DNA of 64,000 nucleotides from Doryteuthis pealeii (taxonomy: Eukaryota; Mollusca; Cephalopoda; Myopsida; Loliginidae): NCBI GenBank assembly GCA_023376005.1, contig CM042152.1:85575856-85639855 (forward strand). Direction: 5' to 3'. Of this stretch, positions 26,046-37,100 are shown piece after piece; within the stretch, counting starts at the first letter, position 1; the number at the start of each line of letters is the position of its first letter. The translations under genes and the position numbers were made by a program. The notes under the pieces were generated by a model. The model had not been told where the DNA came from, did not search any database, and was given only the letters and a program-made list of their open reading frames with translations.

Positions 26046-26085
<40 letters not shown>
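26012..26085. repeat. (AAAC)n-(CA)n microsatellite upstream of nanos
   Basis: AAACAAAC tetranucleotides pass into a CACACA run, ~530 bp 5' of the nanos ATG. Confidence 0.92.
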
Positions 26086-26086
<1 letters not shown>

Positions 26087-26315
26087 TTATACACATACTT
26101 TAAATTAGTGAAAATGTGTTTTTAAGCATTTTTTTTTAACTGGAAACTATTGTAGACACTTTTTCCCCGTTGGAAAATTCTGAACACACAAAATAGACTT
26201 TGAATTCTGTTTATTTTATTTTCTTGCTTAAAACTTTTTTGATTACATTTATTTTTTAGGTTTTTAAATTTCGTTTTAGCAGACTAATCAGTCTACAGTT
26301 GCTCCAATATTTGTG

Positions 26316-26384
26316 GAAATATATCAAAATAGTTGACCATACATGACTAATTGTAATGTATGGTCGACTATTTTTATATATTTC
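26316..26384. other. 29-bp-stem hairpin upstream of nanos
   Basis: Left arm 26316-26344 and right arm 26356-26384 are inverted repeats of 29 bp with two mismatches (one G:U-compatible) around an 11-nt loop. Core: TTGACCATACAT / ATGTATGGTCGA. It could be a tiny MITE, an miRNA-like precursor or a cruciform. No expression evidence is available from sequence. Confidence 0.8.
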
Positions 26385-28586
26385 TAATATTTTTAATTTT
26401 TTTAAATTATGCATAAATAAATAATTACAATAATTTATTATGATTTTTATTATTATGATAACGATGATGATAATAATTATTATTATTAGTAGTAGTAGTA
26501 GTATACACCCAAATAATACTATATATATTTATTTATTTTATTTTATTATACATCAATAAAATCAATGTACTGTAATACTGGGTGGTCCGAAAATCTTGTC
26601 ACCCCTTACATATTTTTTAGATGTATAATAATTACATAATCCAAACCGAAATTCGAGAAAAATAATTTAATTTTTAAAGATTTTTTGGGAATTAGAATAA
26701 TTTATATTACATTATTATGTGATTCTAACTACACGAATATTCATAGCCTGTTTCACCAAAAATAAAGGAATAAAAAAAAAAAAATTGTCAACAGACTTAG
26801 TTTTCCTTTTTTCTATTTCTTCTGGGATTGTTTTTAAAAGTTTTTGGTTTTTTTACGTTAAGTCGATTTAAACAGTAGAGGTGTCTAATTGTTATTTAAC
26901 CCTAATTCTAATTGTCTTATTTTTTTGTTGTGGGCGAGTTTGGGATAGTTTTCCTTTTTTTTTCTTTTCTTTTTTTTTTTTTTGATTAAAAAAGAAATTC
27001 TAATTTTTTAAATTTTTATTTGTTTAATTTTTATTTTATTTAATTAACTCAGTCTTGCTACTTAACTTATACTAATTACTGACGGTAAATGAACCGTAGT
27101 ATGATTACAATCAGTAATTGATTAAGTTTTTAGTAAACTATAGCTCCTTAATTCCGAAATTCATTTTAAGTTTAAAGTACCAAAGATAACACCTCGATAC
27201 ATGTGGGGGTCAGCTATATTAGCGAAGATAAGATATTTATTTAATATTTACGAATTTATTTTCTTCTAAAAAGATAATTTGTCCTAACCAGTTTTATTAC
27301 AATAATAGCAATAAAGATCCCCGTGTACTTTTTGAATAGTGTAGGGTAGGGTGCTCTTTGCTATTTATTTAGTGTAAATTAAATTGTTCTGCATTATATA
27401 TTGTCGGATTTCAATTTTTTTTTTTTTTTTTTGTTTTTTAGTTAAAATTAGCGTAGTGACATAAAATTAATGTTTTTAGTTAAAAACATAAAATTAGTGA
27501 CATAATCTAGTGATTCAATATAAGGTTTATTTACTAGAAAAGAACAAATTTAGCTATGAATAAAATTAGGTACCACCAATTGTGACGTCATAGACGTATT
27601 TTACAAAATAAATGTACCACCCACCAACCAAGATAAAAAAAAAATTGCCCAAAATCAAGGAATTATCCGATTTTAATGAAATGTTCAGTGTTGATTTATC
27701 AATGAATGAAAGTTATAATACACAAATTACTTTATTCAAAAACTTTTACATTGTTTTCAGGTCAGTTAACTTTACCCCTCTATCTTTGGGGCGTAACAAA
27801 AAAAGCAGTTCAAGTCATGATTGGTAGTATCGTGTTAGTTGGTGCACTGACAGGTTCATCATTGCTTCACTGTGTGTGTGATTTGAAAGCCACACAGATG
27901 AACATGCAGTGTAATCTAATTCTGGAACTTATACTTTATGAGTTTAAACCATAACGCCACAGAAGCAATCAAAAACGTTTGTTCTGGAAAAGGTGAAGGT
28001 ATAGTTGATTACAGTATTTTGTGGGGATTAAAATAAGACTAAAATAAAATTTAAAAAAAACAAAGAAAAAACAACAAACTCCCATGGGCCTTCACCAGAA
28101 GAACCATCCGCGTGTGTGCGAGAAAAAGGACCGACTTCCGACCCCCAAGAGAATATCTTGACCATTCTAGTTTAGGCCATAACTGGGTCTAGTCGCTCCT
28201 ACTGGTCAGGGAGATATTCCCTTGCCACAGGCAACTATGGCCGGGAATAAAGCCTAAGTCATAAAACCACCTTCTGCCTTTGTCTCTTTCTTTTTTGTTC
28301 TTTGAATTCCTTCCTTTTCAACGCGGCCACCAAATGAGATGGGGTTAAAAGCAAAACCCTAAGAACACGCACCAAGAATATCCAGCTACCTTTAAACCTT
28401 TAAAAAATACCCAAACCTCTTGCCTCCCCATAATAGTAATTAGATGGTTCAAGAAATGTTACTTAGGCTGCAAGAAGCTTGACAATCAGCTAGGTTAGGT
28501 AGACCTGCTACCATGACTCCAAACCATAGAGGCAAATCTGATGAGCACTTGGAGAGTATCAGGCGAGCTTGGCATCTCACAGTGCT

Positions 28587-29090
28587 GTATAATTCATAGG
28601 TAGCTTAGGAATTGTGTAAGTAGTGTAGATAGAATTTGAATTGAATTCGTTAAAAAATTTAAATAACGAGGAAATGGAAAATTACCATGATTAACAGCGT
28701 TTGGCCTTGCACTCACCTGCATGCTGACTTCTGATTGGCTGAAGAAGGGCATGAGACAGAAATTAGTTTTAGCTAAGTTAGTTGCAGCCAGTCAGTCACT
28801 GAGAGAAGATGTTCTCTCAAGATGCCACTTCTCACTGCGCAGTTTTGAGAACACTTGGGCCGGAGTTGTTTTTAATAAAGAAAATAGAAAGAAAAAAAGC
28901 AGTCTTTGTTAATTAACCCACAAGAGATGAGCTGACACCCAGTCCAAACAGAGAAGAAGCTAAAAGGAAGAAAATGGCCAACAAACTAGACAAGCAGACA
29001 AGAAGTAAGAACCATTCCTTATCATCTTATCCTCTCTCTCTCTCTCTCTCTCACCCCATTATATACCCAAAAGATTAAGGGGGTATATAT
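28587..29090. mobile_element. LTR-like repeat (family G) copy 1
   Basis: Begins with the inverted pair ATAATTCATAGGTAGC / GGAATTGTGTAAG. Then in order: TAGATAGAATTTGAATTGAA, an AATAAAG signal, TTAATTAA, AAAATGGCC, AAGTAAGAACC, a (TC)n tract and a terminal hairpin TATATACCC...GGGTATAT. The same order is found at 50637-51186, in part at 39330-39830 and 51880-52385. Poly(A) signal position and TG start suggest an LTR, but no internal retroviral-type ORF is seen. Confidence 0.45.
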
Positions 29091-29460
29091 CCACAAATTA
29101 GTGAATAATTTAAAATCCCTTTCATATGAAGAAAGACTTAGGAACATTGACTTACCAAGTCTGGTTTATTGACATACAAGAGGGGATCTGATTGAAGCCT
29201 ACAAATATACACATGGTTTTTATTCAACGAACTCTGACCTAATAAACATTGCTCAAAATATCAATACCAGGGGTCATAAATTAAAACTCTTTAAAAAATT
29301 TTGTAAAGCAAACGCAAGACAAAATTATTTTATTAACAGAGTGGTGAATACATGGAATAAACTACCATCATCAATAGTGAATGCCCCATCTCTAAACTCC
29401 TTCAAGGCAATGTTAGATAATCTGTGGAAAGATTATAAATATTCTTTGGAATTAAAATGA
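29083..29460 (+). pseudogene. LINE reverse-transcriptase C-terminal remnant with one in-frame TGA
   Basis: About 125 codons read continuously: NLKSLSYEERLRNIDLPSL, TRGDLIEAYK, NTRGHKLKLFKKFCKANARQ, RVVNTWNKLPSSIVNAPSL. This is the recurrent C-terminal block of non-LTR retrotransposon RT proteins. A TGA at 29170-29172 sits where Arg (CGA) is normally found, a single C-to-T change. The frame then runs to its natural stop at 29458. An (ATT)n tract (29516-29552) follows, probably the LINE tail. No start or RT core is present, so it is 5'-truncated. Confidence 0.75.
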
Positions 29461-29707
29461 ATGTTTATAAGGAACAGCTGACAGGTCTCAGACCTAATAT
29501 ACTAGCTGAAAGGATATTATTATTATTATTATTATTATTTATTATTATTATAACAACAGTCCTGTGTGGTTTGCTACCTTCACAACTTTAGCAACTGTGC
29601 CTCATGTTACAAAAAAATTGCAAAACTTTTAACTCACCCAGGTATTTAGCAACACAACTTAGAATTAATGTCTATATTTGTTAAGTAAAATAAAAAAAAA
29701 CATAGTT

Positions 29708-29959
29708 GGCAGAGTGGCCTATTTTTGGTATCAACCAGACAGTGAGGGAGTCTATTTCCTTTTCACTCACACTAGACAAGGGTGATTGATTTTTTTTTTG
29801 AGGTGGAGTACCAAGCCTACCATCAACTCCTCATTTTACCATACAGATCAGATTACCCAATCTGTGCTACCCATGCACTGAGTTGGCAGTGACCAGTATC
29901 AAATTCAGAACCTTTCGATTCCTAGGCAGGTACTCTACCGACTGAGCTAAACCAGCCCC
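29708..29959 (-). mobile_element. SINE family 1 copy
   Basis: The minus strand reads GGGCTGGTTTAGCTCAGTCG at the head, the GCATGGGTAGCACAG block and the TCTGGTTGATACC end. The head is well preserved; the middle carries a T-run insertion. Confidence 0.7.
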
Positions 29960-30031
29960 TTTGTTAAACATTTATAAAAAAAAAGAAAAAAAACTATTAG
30001 TAGGGTGGCAAATGAAGAATAAACTGATATA

Positions 30032-30669
30032 TGAGGGTGAGTCAAAAAGTAATGCCATTTTGTTTAGGACAGGTATAATTACACACACAGGAACATGTAT
30101 CATACATCAAAATGAAGCTGGTCCTCTGTGGATCACATCCCTCCTTCTCCATATAGGTGAGTCAGAAGGTAATTCCATTTTGTTTAGGACAGGTATAATT
30201 ACAAACACATGAACATGTATCATACATCAAAATGAAGCTGGTCCTCTGTGGATCACATCCCTACTTCTCCACATAGTCAGTTTCTCTACCCCATTAAATT
30301 CTGTTGACTGTTCTTTGAGCCATTTCTTCACTACAGATTTCACTTCCTTGTCACTGGAATAATGTTTGCCTCCCAATCCTTTTTCATGGGGCCAAAGAGA
30401 TGATAGTCTGAAGGTGCTAAATCTGGTAAGTATGGAGGATGCAGTAAAGTTGTCCACCCAAATGAGGAGATTTTCTCCCTTGTCCTGATGCTTATGTGTG
30501 GTCGAGCATTGTCATGCAGAAGTGGGACATTATCGATTGGTAAGTTGAGTCTTACTCATTGGATTCTTGCTCTGAGCCTTTGTTAGGATCTCAATGTAGC
30601 CCTTAGTTTTATAAAAAAAAAACTTCCCATGAAATACAGAAAATGGCATTACTTTTTGACCCATCCTCG
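30032..30669 (-). mobile_element. Internally deleted mariner (DD34D) transposon
   Basis: Terminal inverted repeats of ~28 bp (GAGG-TG-GTCAAAAAGTAATGCC at 30034 and inverted at 30667) are each flanked by TA, the mariner target. The minus strand carries transposase remnants: HDNARPH, then LAPSDYHLF. The two catalytic Asp codons (30511-30513 and 30406-30408) are separated by 34 residues, the DD34D spacing of mariner. A frameshift near 30380 moves the C-terminal part into another frame. At 638 bp it is half of a normal ~1.3 kb mariner, and the N-terminal two thirds of the transposase are missing. The first 120 bp are tandemly duplicated (30036 and 30156), giving an extra internal ITR copy. It is defective. 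Confidence 0.85.
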
Positions 30670-30724
30670 TACATTTTCATGCTAATCCCTGCTTTAAGGC
30701 TGCTTGGAGATTTATATAATGAGC

Positions 30725-31474
30725 AATTCCATGTCAAAATTTCAGAAAAATTGAAGGGGGTAGGTGACAATTTTACTTTTTTCTGCATGATTTAAGTTAT
30801 CAATGATTTTTTGAATTTTTTCATAGTAAGATCAATATTCCAATGTGGCACTGAATCTAAGACAAAATTATTTTCTATTATTATTTCACATATATTGAAC
30901 ATTATTTGTACCTACAACATCAGTTAAAATTCTGAAAATCAGAAATCATTAATAATTTAAAGGTGGTTAACTTTCAGACTTTTTTGATAGCATTTTTGGA
31001 TTCCTTGGAAAAAAATACTTTTATAAACCAATTTTTAGGAGTAGGGAAGTTCTAGAACTCATTTTACAGACAAAAAAATATTACAAAAAGTTGCCATGCA
31101 GCGCCACATCGGGATATTGATCTTGCTATGAAAAAATAAAAATAATCATCAATAACTTAAAATTGGTTAAGCTTCAGACTTTTTTGATAGCATTCTTGGA
31201 TTTCTCGGGCAAAAATGCTTTTATAAAGCAATTTTTAAGAGTAGGGACACTCTAGAACTCATTTTACAGACAAAAATAGATTACAAAAAGTTGCCATTTT
31301 TGCGACCCCCCCTTAAATTTGGAGAGTTAAAAATCGACATAAGTCTGCTAATTCTTGGAATTGGAAGCTCAAATTTTGGGGATTGTCCAACTTTAAAATA
31401 GTCCACACCTGTACAAAATTTCAGAAAAATTTAAGGTGGTGGGTGACATGTCCTGGATGATTTGACATGGAATT
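30725..31474. mobile_element. 0.75 kb element with 14-bp perfect inverted ends and internal tandem repeat
   Basis: AATTCCATGTCAAA at 30725 is mirrored by TTTGACATGGAATT ending 31474. Inside, a ~165 bp segment (GGTTAA-CTTCAGACTTTTTT...AAAAAGTTGCCAT) occurs twice with a 200 bp offset (30961 and 31161). No ORF. Confidence 0.65.
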
Positions 31475-31691
31475 ACCCTAATCCTTTGAAAATGATTCAA
31501 CAGAATGTTTCATATGGAATTTATCAATATTTGATATGAAAGGAAAAATAGGATTAATAAATTTATATAACTAAACTTGTAGTTCTCAAAACCTTTCTTG
31601 CTTGGACACACTTTAGAAACAATAGAAATACTTTAGTAAACTTTGTATGTAAATTGAGAAATGTATTTAACAAAAACCAGTATTCATATGT

Positions 31692-32077
31692 GGTAATCTG
31701 AACATTAGTTACATAAATTCCTACCATAAAATTGTGCTTGTGCGTTATTTGAAATGAACTTAATTGTTATTAAGAACACATTTTATGATATTTTCATGTT
31801 AAAACATGCAGTTGTATTGATTCGAAATAACCATTGCTAAATGAAGGATAATAATTAAATTAAATAAAAATTTGTTTTATTAACAAGTGAGCAATGAATG
31901 GTTTCGTCTCGTCTTCCAACATTGATTCAAATCAAAACTATTTTTCTTAGTAAAAACTTATTTAAATTTTAGAAGTTTTATGTTTTTTTTTTCTTTTGTT
32001 TGTAATTTTAAAATGTTGCAATAAAAAATGGCTAATAGCGTCAGAAAGGAATTTATGTAACTAATGTTCAGATTACC
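31692..32077. mobile_element. Foldback MITE (family A), diverged copy
   Basis: Ends GGTAATCTGAACATTAGTTA and the inverse match the 61.6 kb copy. The central segment with ATTAAGAACACATTTTATGA and TTAAAACATGCAGTTGTATT is shared. The 8-bp flanks (31684-31691 and 32078-32085) match at 6 of 8, the two differences being C/T transitions. Confidence 0.75.
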
Positions 32078-32812
32078 CCATACGTTAGCCTATAACAATA
32101 AAGGATATTTTTCAGAAAAATTGATATAATTTTGTAATATAATAACTTGGCTAATTCTCATTTAAATGATCTCAAATCTATAATTTTCTTATTTCTGTTG
32201 TAAATATTTTCCAATAATTTACCCAATAGAATAGATTATTACCGTTTTTATAGATTTAATGAAGTTAATAAGTATTATTATTTATAATATACGAGTGTAT
32301 ATAACAAGCATACACATGGGCAACCACATGCACAACAAACACAACAGTGTTGCTAATAGCTGCACGAACAGTTTCTCTACATCCCCAGTGGACGTTACTT
32401 TTGGGATTACCCTTGCATAATAGGTTGACATGCGGTTAAACCTATTCTTTGATTATCTCGATTATTCATGGGATAGGCATTCTGAACATTTTTTACAATC
32501 TCGAGTATTTACATTCTATCACTGAAACTAAATTTACTAGTCCAAGACGTTCTTTGATAATTTGCCGTTTGCGGTCTCAAGTACTTTTTTTTTTTTTTTT
32601 AACAATTGTGCTGCATTTTAGTTACTAGTTTCAAAATATAAAAAATACTTTTTCACTACTTTATTTCTGTATTGTTAAAAATTCCAAATTGAAATGGATA
32701 CTGAGAAAAAGATAACATTTTTTTTCTAATAAATTACTAAACTAATGCTGTGAGAAATGTAAATGAAACAGTTTTTAGCATAATTACAAATAAAACAAAT
32801 AAACTTAGATTT

Positions 32813-33466
32813 TTATTTTATTCTTTCCTTCAATTCTGTACACACACATATATATATGTGCGTGTGTGTGTGTGTGTGTAATGCCTATACAGAGAATACT
32901 TGGAATAATAATAACAGGATAAATTTCAAACCCATATGACTTTAAAAATATTGATCATTTTATAAGAAATATTCTCAAATTCACTTAATCAAATATAAAA
33001 GGAATAATTAAGCAAATAAAAGCCCTGCCTTGTTTTGGATGGGTAATTTTTAAAAAAGTGAAAGGGAAAAGGTTAGAGTAGATGAGATTTCAGTTTAATT
33101 TCCGGGTGAAAAATGACCTTTAAAAATATCTTTGATAACAAATAAATAATTTTAGTTTGATTTTTTATTTTATTTTTTTCTTCAATTCTGTATGTATATA
33201 TATATATAAATATATATGTGTGTGTGTGTGTGAGTATAGTCTGGATAATAAAAACAGGATAAATTTCAAACCCATATAACTTCAAAAATATTGATCATTT
33301 TATAAGAAATATTCTCAAATTCACTTAATCAAATATAAAAGGAATAATTAAGCAAATAAAAACCGTGCCTTGTTTTGGATGGGTAATTAAAAAAAATAAG
33401 TGAAAAGGAAGAGATTAAAATTAATCAATAATATCACATATATGATAAAATATATACTAAATTTAT
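32813..33466. repeat. ~350 bp tandem duplication just 3' of the FMO gene
   Basis: Unit 1 (32813-33162) and unit 2 (33163-33466) share TTCAATTCTGTA, a (TA)n(TG)n tract, AACAGGATAAATTTCAAACC, ATTGATCATTTTATAAGAAA and GCCTTGTTTTGGATGGGTAA. The next unit's start recurs at 33467-33490, directly before the FMO stop at 33553, so the 3' UTR probably runs into it. Confidence 0.75.
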
Positions 33467-33552
33467 TTTTATTCTTTCTTTAAATTCTTTTCTTGTTTTT
33501 TACTCAACTATTTTTCTGTATAATAATTTCTTTTTTTATTACACCAACAAAG

Positions 33553-34164
33553 TCATCGTGTCCGTCTATAAGCCGCATCGATATCCATCTCTTTGTATTT
33601 TGCTGGAAATTTTGATCTTTTTGTCTGCACAAACTTGTAAATGTCTTCAAAGTGTTTGGGCAGGAGCTCACACCCACAAATCTTGGCCAATTCATTGTTA
33701 TAATCCCACTGTTTGTCCCCTAGCACATGAGCGTGGTGCTTAGCCATTCCATTCTTCAACCGCTGCTCAAAATCTTCTTGTTCATCCCTCCTCATTTCAT
33801 CGGCTGTTGGAAGAGCAATCTTCCCCGAGAGAACAGCTTTTACAAACGACGCTTGAATGTGGAACAGAGGCAGAGGTGTGATGTTCATACAGAGACCCAC
33901 GATGGCCATATTTGGAAAGTTGATATTGATCAGGTGCTTGTAAAAGGGAGTAACTCGGTTGTGCTTTAGGCACACGCCAGAATTCTCGTGAAGAAAAGGG
34001 AGGTTGAGTTGATAACCTGTACACAAAATGAGTGCATCGATTGGGTGAAAATCTCCGTTCTCAAACACAACACCATCAGGAGTCAGTTCACGTATGCCCG
34101 GTTTCTGAAACATGTTTTCTGGAAATTCTGCCTGCAATGGCTGATGTCGATGACTCAAGAAAAC
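33553..34164 (-). CDS. FMO exon 5: C-terminal domain and stop
   Basis: 612 bp, 203 codons plus TGA. The exon starts VFLSHRHQPLQ after a pyrimidine-rich tract and ATGAAG acceptor. The open frame continues upstream into the intron, but that part is a T-run and not coding. It contains ALILCTGYQ, the conserved TG(Y/H) motif near the FMO C terminus, then PLFHIQ and a charged C-terminal region ending ...DIDAAYRRTR. No internal stop or frameshift is present. Confidence 0.9.
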   Translation of the reverse strand, partial: VFLSHRHQPLQAEFPENMFQKPGIRELTPDGVVFENGDFHPIDALILCTGYQLNLPFLHENSGVCLKHNRVTPFYKHLININFPNMAIVGLCMNITPLPLFHIQASFVKAVLSGKIALPTADEMRRDEQEDFEQRLKNGMAKHHAHVLGDKQWDYNNELAKICGCELLPKHFEDIYKFVQTKRSKFPAKYKEMDIDAAYRRTR

Positions 34165-37100
34165 CTTCATGGCAAAAGAGAAAGCAGAAAAAAAAAAAAA
34201 ATAGTTAAAATAAAATAACATCAAATTAAAAAAAAAACTTTAATTACTAATAGTTTTGATAATTTGTATTATTAGGACTATTGTTCTCATCTTTATTGTT
34301 ATCTGCACAACGTTTCAGCCAATGTGCCCTCTGGCCTTCTTCAGGTATTTCTTGTCAGACTTGGGAACCTTCCCAAACCCTGGAACCTTCTTGTCATAAT
34401 CAGGAGCCTTCACAGAATTCCGAACCTAACCAATTGGATGCATGTCATAGTGGATATAGGTGTTGACCTAATACAGTTTTAAGTGACAGTTATCTCTAGG
34501 CTGCAGGTGCAATCTTAGTCAAGGGTGACAGTAACAATAATTAACACAGCTTAACTATTGTCCTCATAATCATTGTTATGTCCAATTGGACACAGACTAG
34601 TGGATAAAGGAGTTTGGTTAAGACAGTTCTAAGGGACAGTTATCTCTAGACTGCAGGTTCAATCCTGGTCAGGGACAGCAGTAACATAGAATAATAATTA
34701 ACACAGCTTAACGCCTCTAAGCAGTCTACCCCCGTGAATTGAATAAAGGGTTAAGTTCGAAGTTCCATAATGGCTCATGATTACGACAAGAAGGCTCCCG
34801 AGTTCGAAGAGAAAGTTCCAGAGTCTGATAAGAAATACTTGAAGAAGGCTAGAGGGCACATCGGTTGAAACGTTGTGCAGATAACAATAAAGATGAGGAC
34901 CATAGTCCGAATAATCCAAATAATCCGAATTAAGCCTCATCTCAAAAATTCAGAGAAATAGTTTTGATGATCTTTTAAGAAGATTGATCAATTTTAACGG
35001 CATGTCAACCTGTCTAGGATTATTTTATGCCTAGAGGTTAGGGAATAACATTCATTCTACTTTCATATTTACATTTTTTGTGTGGTTGTTTCTTAAGGGT
35101 TTTTCTTCTTTGCACATGGTCCTATCAAACATAAATAATTTTCAAACAGATCTATTTGACCCGTAGATGGGACACTAACAGGTACTACCAGTCTGTGTCA
35201 GAGTGGACCTGGGAGTAATGGCAGTAATGAAGGTGTACTCATCTAAAAAATTCAGAGAAATAGTATCTTGAACCAAGTTGCAATAAAAGTAAAGAGTCGT
35301 CGGGGTGGTCTAAAGTCGATATCAGTCAGACAGCGAGGGAGTCTATCCCCTTTTCACTAGTGCTATATCAAAGAAAATTATTTTGGGCGTCTGCTCCTCA
35401 CTTTACCGCACATCTATATGTGCTACTCATATGCTGAGTTGGCGAGGGCCAGAATCGAACCGGGAACCTCGAGGTTCAAAGCCAGACACTCTACCGACTG
35501 AGCTAAGCTGGCCTAATACTTAATCCCAAAACAACATCAAAAAAATAAAATCTTAACAAATCAAGAAAAGTCAATTTCTGTATGTACATTTCGGCCTATT
35601 ATGCCCCATCTGCAATTATAGACAGGAAGACTGCTCTGTGTGTGATTCCCTAACTGTCAGGCTGACAGTCGGGGATTCTAACCATTACACTAGCTGGTTT
35701 TTCCCAGATTTTTCGTTTGTTTTGCTAGTCTCCAAAATATTTGAAATCACAGAAACGTATGATATTTAAGTTTGAATAAGTATCTATTTTTCTACATAAC
35801 CACCGTTTCGGTCGATGCATTTTTGTAGGTGCTGTGGCAGTTTTTGTATGGACAATGGTAATAGGTAATATTGATACTTTGATTTAAGAAGGAGTGAATG
35901 ATCCTAGTTAGAATTTCAGTATTCAGAGAAATAGTATCTTGTACCAAGTTGTAATAAAAGTAAAGAGTCGTTGGGGTGGTCTAAAATCGATATCAGTCAG
36001 ACAGCGAGGGAGTCTATCCCCTTTTCACTAGCACTAGACCAAGGAGATTATTTTGGGCGTCTGAGACGGAGCAGCACTCCTAACATCAGCTCCTCACTTT
36101 ACCGCACATATATATGTGCTACTCATACGCTGAGTTGGCAAGGGCAGGAATCGAACCAGGAATCTCGAGGTTCCCAGCCTGACACTCTACCGACTGAGCT
36201 AAGCCAGCCCTAATACTTAATCCCAAAACAACATCAAGAAAATAAAATCTTAAAATCTTAACCAACCTTTTTGGCATGAGACGTCAGTTCAATTCCAATA
36301 TCAACACCAGAACTTTTTGCTCCTAAACAGACGACACTTTTGTCTGCAAATATTTCTGGTTCTCGATAATCATGGCTGTGAATAATAACACCTTGGAACA
36401 ATTCTTTGCCTTTGATTTCAGGAATGTATGGAACTGAATATCGCCTAAAAATAAAAACAGAAATAGATACTTAACTACAATCAAACTTAGAAACTTTTAC
36501 CGTTATAATGATGTTATACAAAGACGACAGCAATGTTTCCCTAATGCAATCATGACAAAGATCTCTTTGATATTGTCGCTAGAGTCCTACAAGGAGATAC
36601 ATTAGCACCATATATCTATCGATAATGGAGATTAGGTCTCTATTTGTCTGTAACCAAACCTATGTTACTGCTTATGTTACAGAATTTACAGGATTTAATT
36701 AAGTTTATCAGTGGGTCTTTAATTTATAGACAAGACCATTTATAAAATAAATAAAATATAAATTATTATCTAAATTCTTATCTTTAGTTGATACAAACTG
36801 GATAAAAAGTTTAACAAACAAATGGACAAATAAGCCAAACAATTCATAATGCAGCAAAAAATAATTCCTTGTTAGGTTCAAACCTAAAGAAATCTAGAGT
36901 TACTCCCCTTGATCAGAAGGGGTTTAATGAGAACCCGAAAGTTGGGTTTTCCGCTATGACACTTTTGGATTGGGGTTCGTGCTGACAGGACGCACGTACA
37001 CACAATTGAGCTAATTAAGTCACTTTTAAGGTAAAGCATTCTCTACCCTATGTTAAATAAAACCTTATTAATTTCCAACAACATGGTCTTGCATTTTCAT

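Noticed and set aside
34165..34224. Upstream extension of FMO exon 5 to a Met in the T-rich tract
   Set aside because: This is intron polypyrimidine sequence; the acceptor and conserved VFLSHR join to exon 4 show the exon begins at 34164.
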